Assembly: GCF_003010935.1 (NCBI RefSeq)
Contig: NZ_PGGN01000006.1
Span: 124,001 to 188,000 of the forward strand
Length of the DNA stretch: 64,000 nucleotides
Source of the DNA: Phyllobacterium endophyticum
Lineage (GTDB): Bacteria > Pseudomonadota > Alphaproteobacteria > Rhizobiales > Rhizobiaceae
Direction: 5' to 3'
This document shows, one piece after another, positions 18,749 to 25,666 of the stretch. Under the pieces are notes generated by a model, which worked only from the letters and a program-made list of their open reading frames with translations, was not told the DNA's origin and did no database searches. Numbering within the stretch: the stretch's first letter is position 1; every line of letters begins with the position of its first letter. A program made the translations under genes and the position numbers.

Positions 18749-20343
18749 GTACCGACGCTTCCGTCGGGGAACGGTATGCGCAGGCTATGCGCGACTTATT
18801 CCCCGGCCCAAGCAATCGCAGTTTGACTTACGATTTGGCGAAATATGACAGGCTTAAGGCCGCGTCGCCAAACGAGAAGATTAAGCTGAGGGACTGCGGT
18901 GGTGATTTTGACGTTAAAAAGGCCGCGACAGTAGAATTCTGGCGGATGCATCTGGATCGAAAGCGCCCGTTGGGTATTAGCCCGGTAATGGACGATGGCA
19001 ATTGTCTCTGGGGCTGTATCGACGATGACGTATACGGCAGCGACCGCCGCTCTGAGTTGTTAAAACTGATTGCACTGGCCAAGTTGCCACTGGTGATGTG
19101 CGAGTCCAAGTCGGGCGGGTCGCACCTTTACCTCTTCTTGAGCGAGCCCGCGTCCGCCGGGGAGGTGTACAAAGCGCTGACCGCCTTTGCCGCGAAGTTG
19201 GGACTGAAAGAGTTTGACCTCTTTCCCAGCAACCCCGACGGAATAACGTCCAGCCAAGTGAACATGCCGTACCTCGGCGAAGAGCGCTGGTACATCGACC
19301 AGGGTGGACTGACAAAGACCTTGGGGGAGTTTCTGGACGCAGCGGAGAAGGCTAAGGTTTCCGTGAGAGCCATGCGCACCGCCGCGAGGATAGCCAACGC
19401 CAGCCAAGCCAGCGATGCCGACAATGACGCTGTGGCCGAACCACAGAATGGCACCATGGGCGACGCCGAACAGCGGCTGGAACTGTGGAAGGCTCGCTTT
19501 GCGGACAGAGCTCCAGTGGACCTGCGGTATGTACATGCGAACAAGATTCTTGCCGCCGCCGCCTATGATCTAGGACGATGGGTACGAGACTGTGGCCTTT
19601 CGGAGTTCGCAGCCCACGACGCCATGCGCCAAGCATGGCTTACCCGTAAGGCTGAGGAGGGCGGCGATGAAGCCACGTTTGATGATATATGGAAGCGGCA
19701 ATATGCCGAAGGCTTTGCCAAGGGCAGCCCGGCCAAGGTGTCCCCCGGCGCAACCTTGCCGTATTTTGAGCGCGTGCAGTATGAGCGCGATGACAAGGGC
19801 AAGAAGGTTTACCTGATCCAGATTGAAGGCAAGATAGTACAGGCAACAACTCCCGAACTAACCGACTGGAAAAAGTTTAACGATTGTTGCGTGGAGTATC
19901 TAAGCAAGCGGATAACGTACATTCGCAGCAAGGAGATTTGGGGCAAATATATCCAGCGCGGCCTCGATATAGAAGAGGAAATCCCGCAGGAATATATAAC
20001 CAGCGAGGCAGAGTTATTCCGTGAACAGTTGGAAAGCTTCTTAGTTGATTATTACCGGGCAGAAACTAGGGAGGCGATTCTACTGGGAAAGCCATGGGAG
20101 GACGAGGACCACTTTCGCTATGTCTTTAGAATGATGGACCTTGAAAAGCACCTGAGGTCTTTATCCAGCCGCTTTGTTGTGGAGAGCAGAACTGCGCTTG
20201 GCAAACGCATCCGCGCATTGGACGGTGATGACACGAACCTGCGCATTAGAGGTAAGGTCGTTAATGTGTTCTGGGTGCCCAGCAGGCACTTCCAAGCAAC
20301 GCCTACCATTCCACCGCACACGTTCGAACCAGATCCCCTATGA
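18733..20343 (+). CDS. AEP-superfamily primase (primase-polymerase) of the element
   Basis: 536 residues. The N-terminal domain has archaeo-eukaryotic primase features: an acidic catalytic motif in LWGCIDDDVYG (Asp97-99), a basic/His motif ESKSGGSHLYLFLSEP (His131), and FPSNPDG with NMPYLGE after it, as in the TOTE/phage primase-polymerase group. A helical linker (about 230-320) resembles PriCT. The C-terminal 200 residues are unassigned. No Walker A is present, so it lacks a helicase domain. It should prime replication of the excised element, and the twelve-copy repeat array begins 18 bp after its stop. Confidence 0.82.
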   Translation: MDAHLSTDASVGERYAQAMRDLFPGPSNRSLTYDLAKYDRLKAASPNEKIKLRDCGGDFDVKKAATVEFWRMHLDRKRPLGISPVMDDGNCLWGCIDDDVYGSDRRSELLKLIALAKLPLVMCESKSGGSHLYLFLSEPASAGEVYKALTAFAAKLGLKEFDLFPSNPDGITSSQVNMPYLGEERWYIDQGGLTKTLGEFLDAAEKAKVSVRAMRTAARIANASQASDADNDAVAEPQNGTMGDAEQRLELWKARFADRAPVDLRYVHANKILAAAAYDLGRWVRDCGLSEFAAHDAMRQAWLTRKAEEGGDEATFDDIWKRQYAEGFAKGSPAKVSPGATLPYFERVQYERDDKGKKVYLIQIEGKIVQATTPELTDWKKFNDCCVEYLSKRITYIRSKEIWGKYIQRGLDIEEEIPQEYITSEAELFREQLESFLVDYYRAETREAILLGKPWEDEDHFRYVFRMMDLEKHLRSLSSRFVVESRTALGKRIRALDGDDTNLRIRGKVVNVFWVPSRHFQATPTIPPHTFEPDPL

Positions 20344-20360
20344 TGATGCTATGGGCAAAG

Positions 20361-20722
20361 TGTAGGGCGTTTTGGCCCGAAAAGCGCAAAACGGCCTACA
20401 AACGGCCTACAAAAAAGGCGCGTAATTACAGGCACATAGAATGCGTGTAGGGCGTGTAGGCTATGTAGGCCCTTTTTGTTACGCGCGTTTATTGGACGGT
20501 GTTACATCGTCTAAAATACATCGTGAAAAGACCATGGTTTCTGGCTCTAAGGCCGGGGGATTATCGCTACCTGTACTTGCGAAAAGTGCTTTAATTGCGC
20601 GCGCGCATAAAACAGCCTACACAGCCTACATGGCCTACGTGTGCGCTAACCTGTTGGAAACGCTTGGTAATTTTGTAGGGCGTTTGTAGGCCGTTTTATG
20701 TTTGACCCAATAACAGCCTACA
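20361..20722. repeat. dyad-symmetric array of twelve TGTAGG heptamers, probable replication origin
   Basis: Heptamers TGTAGGC/G or their complement GCCTACA/G start at 20361(+), 20394(-), 20405(-), 20446(+), 20455(+), 20464(+), 20615(-), 20624(-), 20633(-), 20674(+), 20685(+) and 20716(-). Spacing is 9 bp inside each triplet and 11 bp inside each pair. The order + / -- / +++ / --- / ++ / - is symmetric about 20542, and the flanks also match as inverted sequence. The centre (20471-20614) has no heptamer. A short open frame at 20441-20689 is only translated repeat. Confidence 0.85.
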
Positions 20723-20742
20723 CGAACAAAGCTATTCCAGCG

Positions 20743-20778
20743 GCGCAGCGGCAGCGCACCCCCGGCACACCGCTGCGT
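20743..20778. other. GC-rich hairpin beside the repeat array
   Basis: GCGCAGCGG pairs with CCGCTGCGT (one G-T pair) around an 18-base loop. No T-tract follows, so it is a poor terminator. It lies between the heptamer array and the next gene, in a stretch (20723-20880) where nothing else is seen. Confidence 0.4.
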
Positions 20779-20910
20779 CGTGCAGTTGACCACTTTCCAG
20801 GACGGTCGAGCGCGTTTTGCACCTTGGCCGCTGGCATACAGCCGGGCAGCACCTAAACGCCCTGTACGGTCCTAAAAATTAACAGGCTAAAACCAAGAAA
20901 GGAACAAAGC

Positions 20911-21288
20911 ATGAACCAATTAGCGCTAAGAGAGATCGAACCATTCTACGTCGTGCCTACCGTGATGCATGTGCAGCGCTTTATTGATGGCGACTTGCTG
21001 ACGATTGCAGTGTGCACACGGGAAGATGGCGAAGAGACCTACCGGGGCGACATTACCATGAACAAAGAGATAGCCATGGAGCTTGGCCACTTTGCCGAAT
21101 GTGTTGAGCAGCTATTGCAGTTCCCGGTATCGCAGGAATTTACCGAGCGCTGGCGGTTGATGATGGGGCAGGGCATACGCAATGCACGAATGACCGTTTA
21201 CCGGACTACGCGCCCGGTCGGCGGAGCAGCAACGGAAGCGCCGGTAATTGCTGACCGGTTGGTGGTAGCAGTAAAGAATCCACAGTGA
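20911..21288 (+). CDS. unknown small element protein
   Basis: 125 residues, soluble, with a good ribosome-binding site (AAAGAAAGGAACAAAGC before the ATG). Sequence such as YRGDITMNKEIAMELGHFAECVEQLLQ suggests a helical core flanked by beta strands. I do not recognise a family. It is the first gene after the origin-like array and stands apart from the terminase operon, which is where satellites often carry accessory or anti-helper genes; that is inference. Confidence 0.65.
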   Translation: MNQLALREIEPFYVVPTVMHVQRFIDGDLLTIAVCTREDGEETYRGDITMNKEIAMELGHFAECVEQLLQFPVSQEFTERWRLMMGQGIRNARMTVYRTTRPVGGAATEAPVIADRLVVAVKNPQ

Positions 21289-21326
21289 TGTATGATCCCC
21301 TCGGATGATTCGAAGCGGGGGCTTAC

Positions 21327-21698
21327 ATGACTATTGATCGCATTGGTTTTATCGTTGTCCTTCTGGCGTCGATCGTGTGCGTGGTTCTGGGAGTAGTCGG
21401 GCTAGTTAAGCCCCGAATCCCAGCGGGTAAATGGATGTCTACGGCAAGCGCGCTGCTCGCGCTTTCGTCGGTTTACCAGCTTAGAATAACCGGCTGGTTC
21501 GATAGCGTGCTGGAAACCTTTGGAGATGCCGACAAATTCCCTTTTGGGCCACCTTCGGAGATTACGCGCCAGATAATCGATAACCCTGATGCGCCGATCC
21601 AATCGTGGATACGAAACACGCTCTTCTTTAATCCGACGACGGGCGCAGAATTGGCCGTTGCGAGTATAGTTGCGGCGATTATCGCGGTGTGGATATAG
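21327..21698 (+). CDS. small membrane protein of the element
   Basis: 123 residues with a strong N-terminal helix (IGFIVVLLASIVCVVLGVVGLV), a second moderate hydrophobic stretch (STASALLALSSVY) and a C-terminal helix (LAVASIVAAIIAVWI) that ends at the stop. The loop between holds charged and Pro-rich sequence. It could be holin-like by topology, but no lysin is nearby and the size of the loop argues for another role. No family recognised. Confidence 0.6.
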   Translation: MTIDRIGFIVVLLASIVCVVLGVVGLVKPRIPAGKWMSTASALLALSSVYQLRITGWFDSVLETFGDADKFPFGPPSEITRQIIDNPDAPIQSWIRNTLFFNPTTGAELAVASIVAAIIAVWI

Positions 21699-21858
21699 AC
21701 TGCATTAATCCAAGATCGGGGATTTAATTCGTGAAAACTCGTGTTTTTCCCGACGACCGATCCGCCTGCGTCTTCCGCTCTGACTCCGCTTATGTAAGGC
21801 GCAAACACTATCGCGCCCTAACCCACATTTACCCACAAAAACAATGGCTTAAGAGTCG

Positions 21859-21900
21859 TGCGTCCTGTACTATATAGCTAACAACGCAATATAGGACGCA
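21859..21900 (+). promoter_or_regulatory. inverted repeat that can mask the Shine-Dalgarno of the packaging operon
   Basis: TGCGTCCT (21859-21866) and AGGACGCA (21893-21900) are perfect complements around a 26-base loop containing TATATAG. The AGGA of the right arm is the ribosome-binding site for the ATG at 21903. It may be an operator over a promoter or a translational switch. Confidence 0.55.
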
Positions 21901-21902
21901 AT

Positions 21903-22154
21903 ATGCCCGCCAAATACCCCCACAAAAGGCGCAAGCCACCCGCAGCCAAGCCCGCCGCCTTGGCCCCGGCCAAGACTTCCGGGGTTACAGACAGGGACGT
22001 GATCCACCTGCGCCAGAAATTGGCAGCCGTTCGCTACAATGATGGCATGACCGTCGGGGCGTTCGTTGCCAAGAATGCCGACCGCACTGTGGCCCTGCAA
22101 ATGCTGTACCGCGACCACAAGGCCGGGCGCATATCGTTTGAGGGGCGGCGCTGA
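21903..22154 (+). CDS. small basic protein, first gene of the packaging operon
   Basis: 83 residues with a Lys/Pro/Ala-rich N-terminus (HKRRKPPAAKPAA) and a short helical C-terminus. It may bind nucleic acid. The ATG sits 7 bases after AGGA. The stop overlaps the next ATG (TGATG). I do not recognise a family. Confidence 0.6.
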   Translation: MPAKYPHKRRKPPAAKPAALAPAKTSGVTDRDVIHLRQKLAAVRYNDGMTVGAFVAKNADRTVALQMLYRDHKAGRISFEGRR

Positions 22155-22441
22155 TGACTGACCTTAGCAAGCTGCCAATGAGCCTCTATCCTTTTGCGGC
22201 CATTCCTGCCGAGATGCACGACAGCATTAATATCCACCGCCTGAGCCAGAGCGCTGAGGTGGAGGGGCGATACGGGTACGAGATGAAGGCCAGTGCCTTC
22301 GTCGCCAAGCACACCGACCCCTGCCGGGCGCTGGACGAGGACTACAAGGGCCAGCACATAACCTACACGGCAAGCGGTGATCTATGGGTCTGCGGCCATT
22401 GCGGAACGCTGATCCGCCGACCAGCAAGTTACCAAAGGTGA
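22154..22441 (+). CDS. small element protein with a CxxC knuckle
   Basis: 95 residues. The C-terminus WVCGHCGTLIRRP has one CxxC and, further up, His and Cys residues (HTDPCRALDEDYKGQH), so it may hold a zinc site. It is coupled to both neighbours: TGATG at its start and GTGA at its end. No function assigned. Confidence 0.6.
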   Translation: MTDLSKLPMSLYPFAAIPAEMHDSINIHRLSQSAEVEGRYGYEMKASAFVAKHTDPCRALDEDYKGQHITYTASGDLWVCGHCGTLIRRPASYQR

Positions 22442-22848
22442 CTGACCGCAAGCACCCAGCCTCTGGCGTTAAGCAGGCATACCCGAACAATGCTCGCAGC
22501 CGGGTGACGAACGGCAAGGACCTACTCCCCGGCGTTGACGGTCGCACCGCATGGGTAAAGCGGGCACGCGATCTGCTGTCCATCCACATTGCCGACCTTG
22601 GGGGTGAGGACGTTTGCAGCGAGGCAGAGAAGGGCATTATCCGCCGTGCCTGCGTGATAACCGTGCAGCTTGAGCAGTTGGAAAAGAAGTTCGCCATAAC
22701 CAACGAGGCCAAGCCAGCCGACCTTGATCTGTACTTCCGGGGTGCCAACACCCTCCGCCGCCTGCTTGATGTGACCGGCCTACAGCGTCGGTCCCGCGAC
22801 ATGACGCCAACTATTGATGAGTATATTCGGCGGGAGGCCGCTGAATGA
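22438..22848 (+). CDS. terS: putative terminase small subunit
   Basis: 136 residues from a GTG at 22438 that overlaps the previous stop (GTGA); an ATG at 22384 in the same frame would lie inside the previous gene. The mostly helical protein ends with NTLRRLLDVTGLQRRSRDMTPT, a pattern seen in TerS-like proteins encoded directly before TerL. TerS binds the packaging site and loads TerL. The assignment rests on position plus this weak likeness. Its stop overlaps the terL start (ATGA). Confidence 0.65.
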   Translation: MTDRKHPASGVKQAYPNNARSRVTNGKDLLPGVDGRTAWVKRARDLLSIHIADLGGEDVCSEAEKGIIRRACVITVQLEQLEKKFAITNEAKPADLDLYFRGANTLRRLLDVTGLQRRSRDMTPTIDEYIRREAAE

Positions 22849-24380
22849 AGGTATTGAATATTCTGGAAGCCTGCGCTGACGATAAGCTCTTCGCTCTGTG
22901 GTTTAAGAAGCGCGAAACATGGGAAATGTGGTTCGCCTTTCTGGCAGCCCTGTTCGCCCTGCCCATGGACGAGGCGCAGATCGCCACCTATCGCAAGCAC
23001 ACGGGACGCATGGCGCTACCCCAAAAGCCATTCTCCGAGGCATGGCTGGTGGTAGGGCGGCGCGGCGGCAAGAGCTTCGTACTCGCGCTGGTTGCCGTGT
23101 ATCTGGCGACCTTCCGCCAATATAAACAATATCTACAGCCGGGGGAGCGTGCCACCATCCGCGTTATCGCTGCCGACCGTAAGCAAGCCCGCACGATAAT
23201 GAACTATGTTCGGGGAATGCTGACAAATATCCCGATGTTGAAAAAGCTGATCGGCAATGAAACGGCAGAAGCCTTTGAACTGACCAACGGTGTGAACATC
23301 GAGATTGGCACTGCTTCGTTTAAGACCAGTCGCGGTTATACGTATGCCGCTGTCCTTGCAGACGAGCTTGCCTTCTGGCCCACTGATGACAGCGCAGAAC
23401 CAGACTACGCCATTCTAAACGCCATCCGCCCCGGCATGAGCACGATCCCCGGCGCGATGCTGCTTTGCGCCAGCAGCCCTTATGCCCGGCGTGGTGCCCT
23501 GTGGGACGCGTACAGTCGCTACTGGGGTAAGGCCGACAAGCCGCTGGTGTGGAAGGCCACTACCAAGGAAATGAACCCGGCCATTGACCAAGCTTTTATT
23601 GACGCGGAAGTGGAGCGCGACCCAGCCAGTGCGCAAGCCGAATATTTTGCCGAGTTCCGCACCGACATGGAACTGCTGCTGACGCGCGAAGTAGTACAGG
23701 GTTGCGTCGACCAGGGTGTGTATGAACGCCCCTACGAACCGGGCATTCGCTACCATGGCTTTGTAGACCCTTCTGGCGGCAGCAGCGACAGCATGACCCT
23801 TGCCATTGCCCACTATGTGGATGGCGGCGCGGTGCTGGATGCCGTGCGCGAGGTTAAGCCGCCATTCTCGCCTGATGCCGTTACACGCCAGTTTGCAGAG
23901 TTGCTGCAGAGCTATGGTCTGCGGTCCGTGACCGGAGACCGATATGCCGGGGAATGGCCCCGCGAGAAATTCCGCAGCTACGGCATAAATTACGAGCTTT
24001 CGCCGCAGAGCCGGAGCGACCTGTACCTGTCGCTGGTGCCTGCAATGAATTCCGGGCGCATCGCCCTGCTGGATTTGAAACCTATCGAAAACCAACTGAT
24101 CGCCCTTGAGCGCCGCACCAGCCGCGCCGGGCGCGACATCGTAGACCATCCCCCCGGCCAGCACGACGACCTCGCCAATTCCGTTGCCGGGGCTTTGATT
24201 ATGGCATTGGCGGCGGAAGCCAAGCCGCGCGGCGGTTCTGGCACCTACGGTTATGACGGAAAACTTGTCTGGAATACCGACGAGGCACCGGCGCGCGTTT
24301 GGCATTGGGGTCCGGGCATATCCGCTCTCGATGGCAAGCCAACAGCATACGCCAACGGACGCCAACGTCCGCTGAACTAG
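22845..24380 (+). CDS. terL: phage terminase large subunit (packaging ATPase and nuclease)
   Basis: 511 residues. The ATPase domain has Walker A VVGRRGGKS (residues 69-77), Walker B AAVLADELAF (Asp173, Glu174) and coupling motif LLCASSP (about 207-212). The nuclease domain has VDPSGGSSDS (Asp308), VTGDRYAGEW (Asp365) and a late acidic motif near GQHDDLANS. All catalytic sites look intact and the length is normal for TerL. It should cut and pump the element's DNA into a procapsid. No portal or capsid gene follows, so the procapsid must come from elsewhere. Confidence 0.95.
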   Translation: MKVLNILEACADDKLFALWFKKRETWEMWFAFLAALFALPMDEAQIATYRKHTGRMALPQKPFSEAWLVVGRRGGKSFVLALVAVYLATFRQYKQYLQPGERATIRVIAADRKQARTIMNYVRGMLTNIPMLKKLIGNETAEAFELTNGVNIEIGTASFKTSRGYTYAAVLADELAFWPTDDSAEPDYAILNAIRPGMSTIPGAMLLCASSPYARRGALWDAYSRYWGKADKPLVWKATTKEMNPAIDQAFIDAEVERDPASAQAEYFAEFRTDMELLLTREVVQGCVDQGVYERPYEPGIRYHGFVDPSGGSSDSMTLAIAHYVDGGAVLDAVREVKPPFSPDAVTRQFAELLQSYGLRSVTGDRYAGEWPREKFRSYGINYELSPQSRSDLYLSLVPAMNSGRIALLDLKPIENQLIALERRTSRAGRDIVDHPPGQHDDLANSVAGALIMALAAEAKPRGGSGTYGYDGKLVWNTDEAPARVWHWGPGISALDGKPTAYANGRQRPLN

Positions 24381-24395
24381 GATAGGAGAACTAAA

Positions 24396-25157
24396 ATGAC
24401 AGACCAGAAATTGCCCATAACAGCAGACACGAAAAATACCTTTGCACCCATTTCGCCGTCGATCCACGAAGGGGTAATCCAGCGGCACTTTGCAACCGAC
24501 CCAGCCACCCGCGACGTTGTGTTTGATCCGCTGCTGGAAGGCATGGCCGACGCCATGCAGACCCTGCGCTTGAACGTGGAAAAGGCCAAGCGTGTGGCGC
24601 AGGCCATCTTCGCCAATGAGATGGAAACCATACCCGCCCGCCACAAGCGGGTTAAAGAGGAAAGCTGGCGTGCCACGCAGGCCGGGACTAAAGCGATTGA
24701 TGCGATCTTCCCACGGGCGCAGCGCGAAATTGAAATGATTGAGCAGAAGATTAGCGCACCACCCCGGCCAGCCGACTCCGCCGGGCACATGCTGGCAACG
24801 GAGATCCGCTCGCGACTTTCCGCGATGAAGCCAGCCGACCGCAAGAAGGCAATAGACGCAGCCATGGCAGACGGCGACGATACGGTGCTGGGTGCAGTGT
24901 TGAACGCCCCGCCGATACTGTCTGGTGTTGGAAGTAACGAGGAAATGGCAATGCTGCGCACCCGCTGGCAGCGGGCACGCCATGGTGCAGACGTAAACCG
25001 GCTGGAGCGCATTAAGCAGGCCATGGACGATCTGACCCGTGCTGGAACTATCGCCAACAGCTACACGGCCCGTTTGGCCAATTCCAAAATTATCGACCAA
25101 GCCGAAGCAAAAGCCCAAGCCGTGAAGGACGCCATTTCCGGTGCAATTGCTTCGTAA
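24396..25157 (+). CDS. unknown helical protein after the terminase
   Basis: 253 residues, rich in Ala, Lys, Glu and Arg, with long predicted helices from about residue 45 to the end and no membrane segment. A good site (ATAGGAGAACTAAA) precedes the ATG, 15 bp after terL. In a phage this is where the portal sits, but nothing resembles a portal: it is half the size and lacks the fold pattern. It could be a scaffold-like or capsid-redirecting protein; that is only a guess from position and composition. Confidence 0.65.
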   Translation: MTDQKLPITADTKNTFAPISPSIHEGVIQRHFATDPATRDVVFDPLLEGMADAMQTLRLNVEKAKRVAQAIFANEMETIPARHKRVKEESWRATQAGTKAIDAIFPRAQREIEMIEQKISAPPRPADSAGHMLATEIRSRLSAMKPADRKKAIDAAMADGDDTVLGAVLNAPPILSGVGSNEEMAMLRTRWQRARHGADVNRLERIKQAMDDLTRAGTIANSYTARLANSKIIDQAEAKAQAVKDAISGAIAS

Positions 25158-25201
25158 ATCCGCTGCCGACCGCCGAAACCTGCTGCTTCGGTTGGCGCGT
25201 C

Positions 25202-25251
25202 GCGGGCTGCTCTACCACTTTCCCAAGGTCCCTAGTGGTGGGGCGGCCCGC
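25202..25251. other. 18-bp perfect-stem hairpin
   Basis: 25202-25219 pairs with 25234-25251 over all 18 positions (15 Watson-Crick, three G-T) around a 14-base loop. No T-tract follows (AACTTAATCC), so it is not a typical terminator. It is 44 bp after the stop of the last gene. Confidence 0.75.
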
Positions 25252-25301
25252 AACTTAATCCAGATCGCTAAGGCTAATATCTAATAGGCCAAGGCGTACA
25301 A

Positions 25302-25351
25302 GGCGGGTTGTTCTGATGTCTTAGCAGCCACGGAACAGCCCGCCGCTTTTT
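25302..25351 (+). terminator. Rho-independent terminator-like hairpin
   Basis: GGCGGGTTGTTC (25302-25313) pairs with GAACAGCCCGCC (25333-25344) with one G-T pair, loop of 19, followed by GCTTTTT. It could end the packaging operon transcript. Confidence 0.6.
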
Positions 25352-25396
25352 GCATACGCTGCCGACCGTCCCTTGTCCTGTCCCGTTGGCGCGTTT

Positions 25397-25441
25397 GGCG
25401 GGTTGTCTGGTGGGCAAAACACTAGGCGACCCGCCTTTTTT
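25397..25441 (+). terminator. Rho-independent terminator at the right end of the element
   Basis: GGCGGGTTGTC (25397-25407) pairs with GGCGACCCGCC (25425-25435), two G-T pairs, directly followed by six T. This is the clearest terminator of the element and would isolate it from the tRNA gene beyond, which reads the other way. Confidence 0.75.
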
Positions 25442-25507
25442 CTTGGCCGGTCTATTTTACCTGTCTTTTACCCAACTCGCTGATTATTTGTGCTAAGTGC
25501 TTGTTTT

Positions 25508-25557
25508 TGCTGGTACGCCCAAGGGGAATCGAACCCCTGTTTGCGCCGTGAGAGGGC
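25508..25557. repeat. right attachment site inside tRNA-Glu
   Basis: 50 bp identical to 15372-15421: three bases outside the tRNA 3' end plus the last 47 bases of the tRNA gene. The tRNA remains complete because its 5' half lies to the right. Confidence 0.93.
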
Positions 25558-25585
25558 GCCGTCCTGACCGCTAGACGATGGGCGC
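25511..25585 (-). tRNA. tRNA-Glu (anticodon CTC)
   Basis: 75 bases including an encoded CCA. The 5' strand GCGCCCA pairs with TGGGCGT, the anticodon loop is CT-CTC-AC, and the T-arm loop is TTCGATT between GGGG and CCCC. The anticodon reads GAG codons. It is the insertion target of the element, which restores its 3' half exactly. Confidence 0.95.
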
Positions 25586-25605
25586 GTAGCAGGTAGCTAT
25601 GAGGG

Positions 25606-25633
25606 GTATAATCAAGCATACGCCAAAGTGCAA
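25606..25633 (-). promoter_or_regulatory. probable sigma-70 promoter of tRNA-Glu
   Basis: On the minus strand TTGCAC (25633-25628), 16-bp spacer, TTATAC (25611-25606). The -10 box ends 20 bases before the tRNA 5' end, which suits a short precursor. Confidence 0.5.
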
Positions 25634-25666
25634 TAATGATTTCTCATCGGCTTCAACTCCACCCTG

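Larger units (their letters stand above)
25161..25441. repeat. cluster of three related hairpin modules
   Basis: CGCTGCCGACCG occurs at 25161 and 25357, followed after 16-18 bases by GTTGGCGCGT (25191, 25385), and each copy leads straight into a GC-rich hairpin (25202-25251, 25397-25435). A third hairpin (25302-25344) shares GGCGGGTTGT with the last. The stretch 25158-25507 has no gene. Candidates are cos/pac packaging sites, structured RNAs or stacked terminators. Confidence 0.7.
15372..25557. mobile_element. 10.1-kb integrated element at tRNA-Glu, phage-satellite-like
   Basis: Two perfect 50-bp direct repeats bound a block with its own integrase, AlpA-like regulator, primase, origin-like repeat array, TerS-like protein and large terminase, all on the plus strand. 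No portal, protease, capsid, tail, lysis or DNA-modification gene is seen. Size and gene set resemble phage-inducible chromosomal islands, which replicate on induction and are carried in a helper phage's particles. A degraded prophage is the alternative, but every gene is intact and the coding block is tightly packed. The satellite reading is inference. Confidence 0.85.

Noticed and set aside
20441-20689. 82-residue open frame in the origin region
   Set aside because: It spans the heptamer array, its residues (TAYTAYMAY, VGRVGYVG) come from the repeats, and it has no ribosome site.
21327-21698. holin
   Set aside because: It has membrane segments, but the middle loop is long and there is no endolysin or spanin gene in the element, so lysis function is not supported.
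23415-25118. 567-residue open frame on the minus strand of the terminase region
   Set aside because: It lies wholly antisense to terL and the next gene, which have motifs and ribosome sites; its Gly/His/Cys-rich sequence is typical of a shadow frame.
25661-25666. further tRNA genes near the insertion site
   Set aside because: Only the one tRNA-Glu cloverleaf and its 3' copy could be folded; no other tRNA-like arms were seen nearby.
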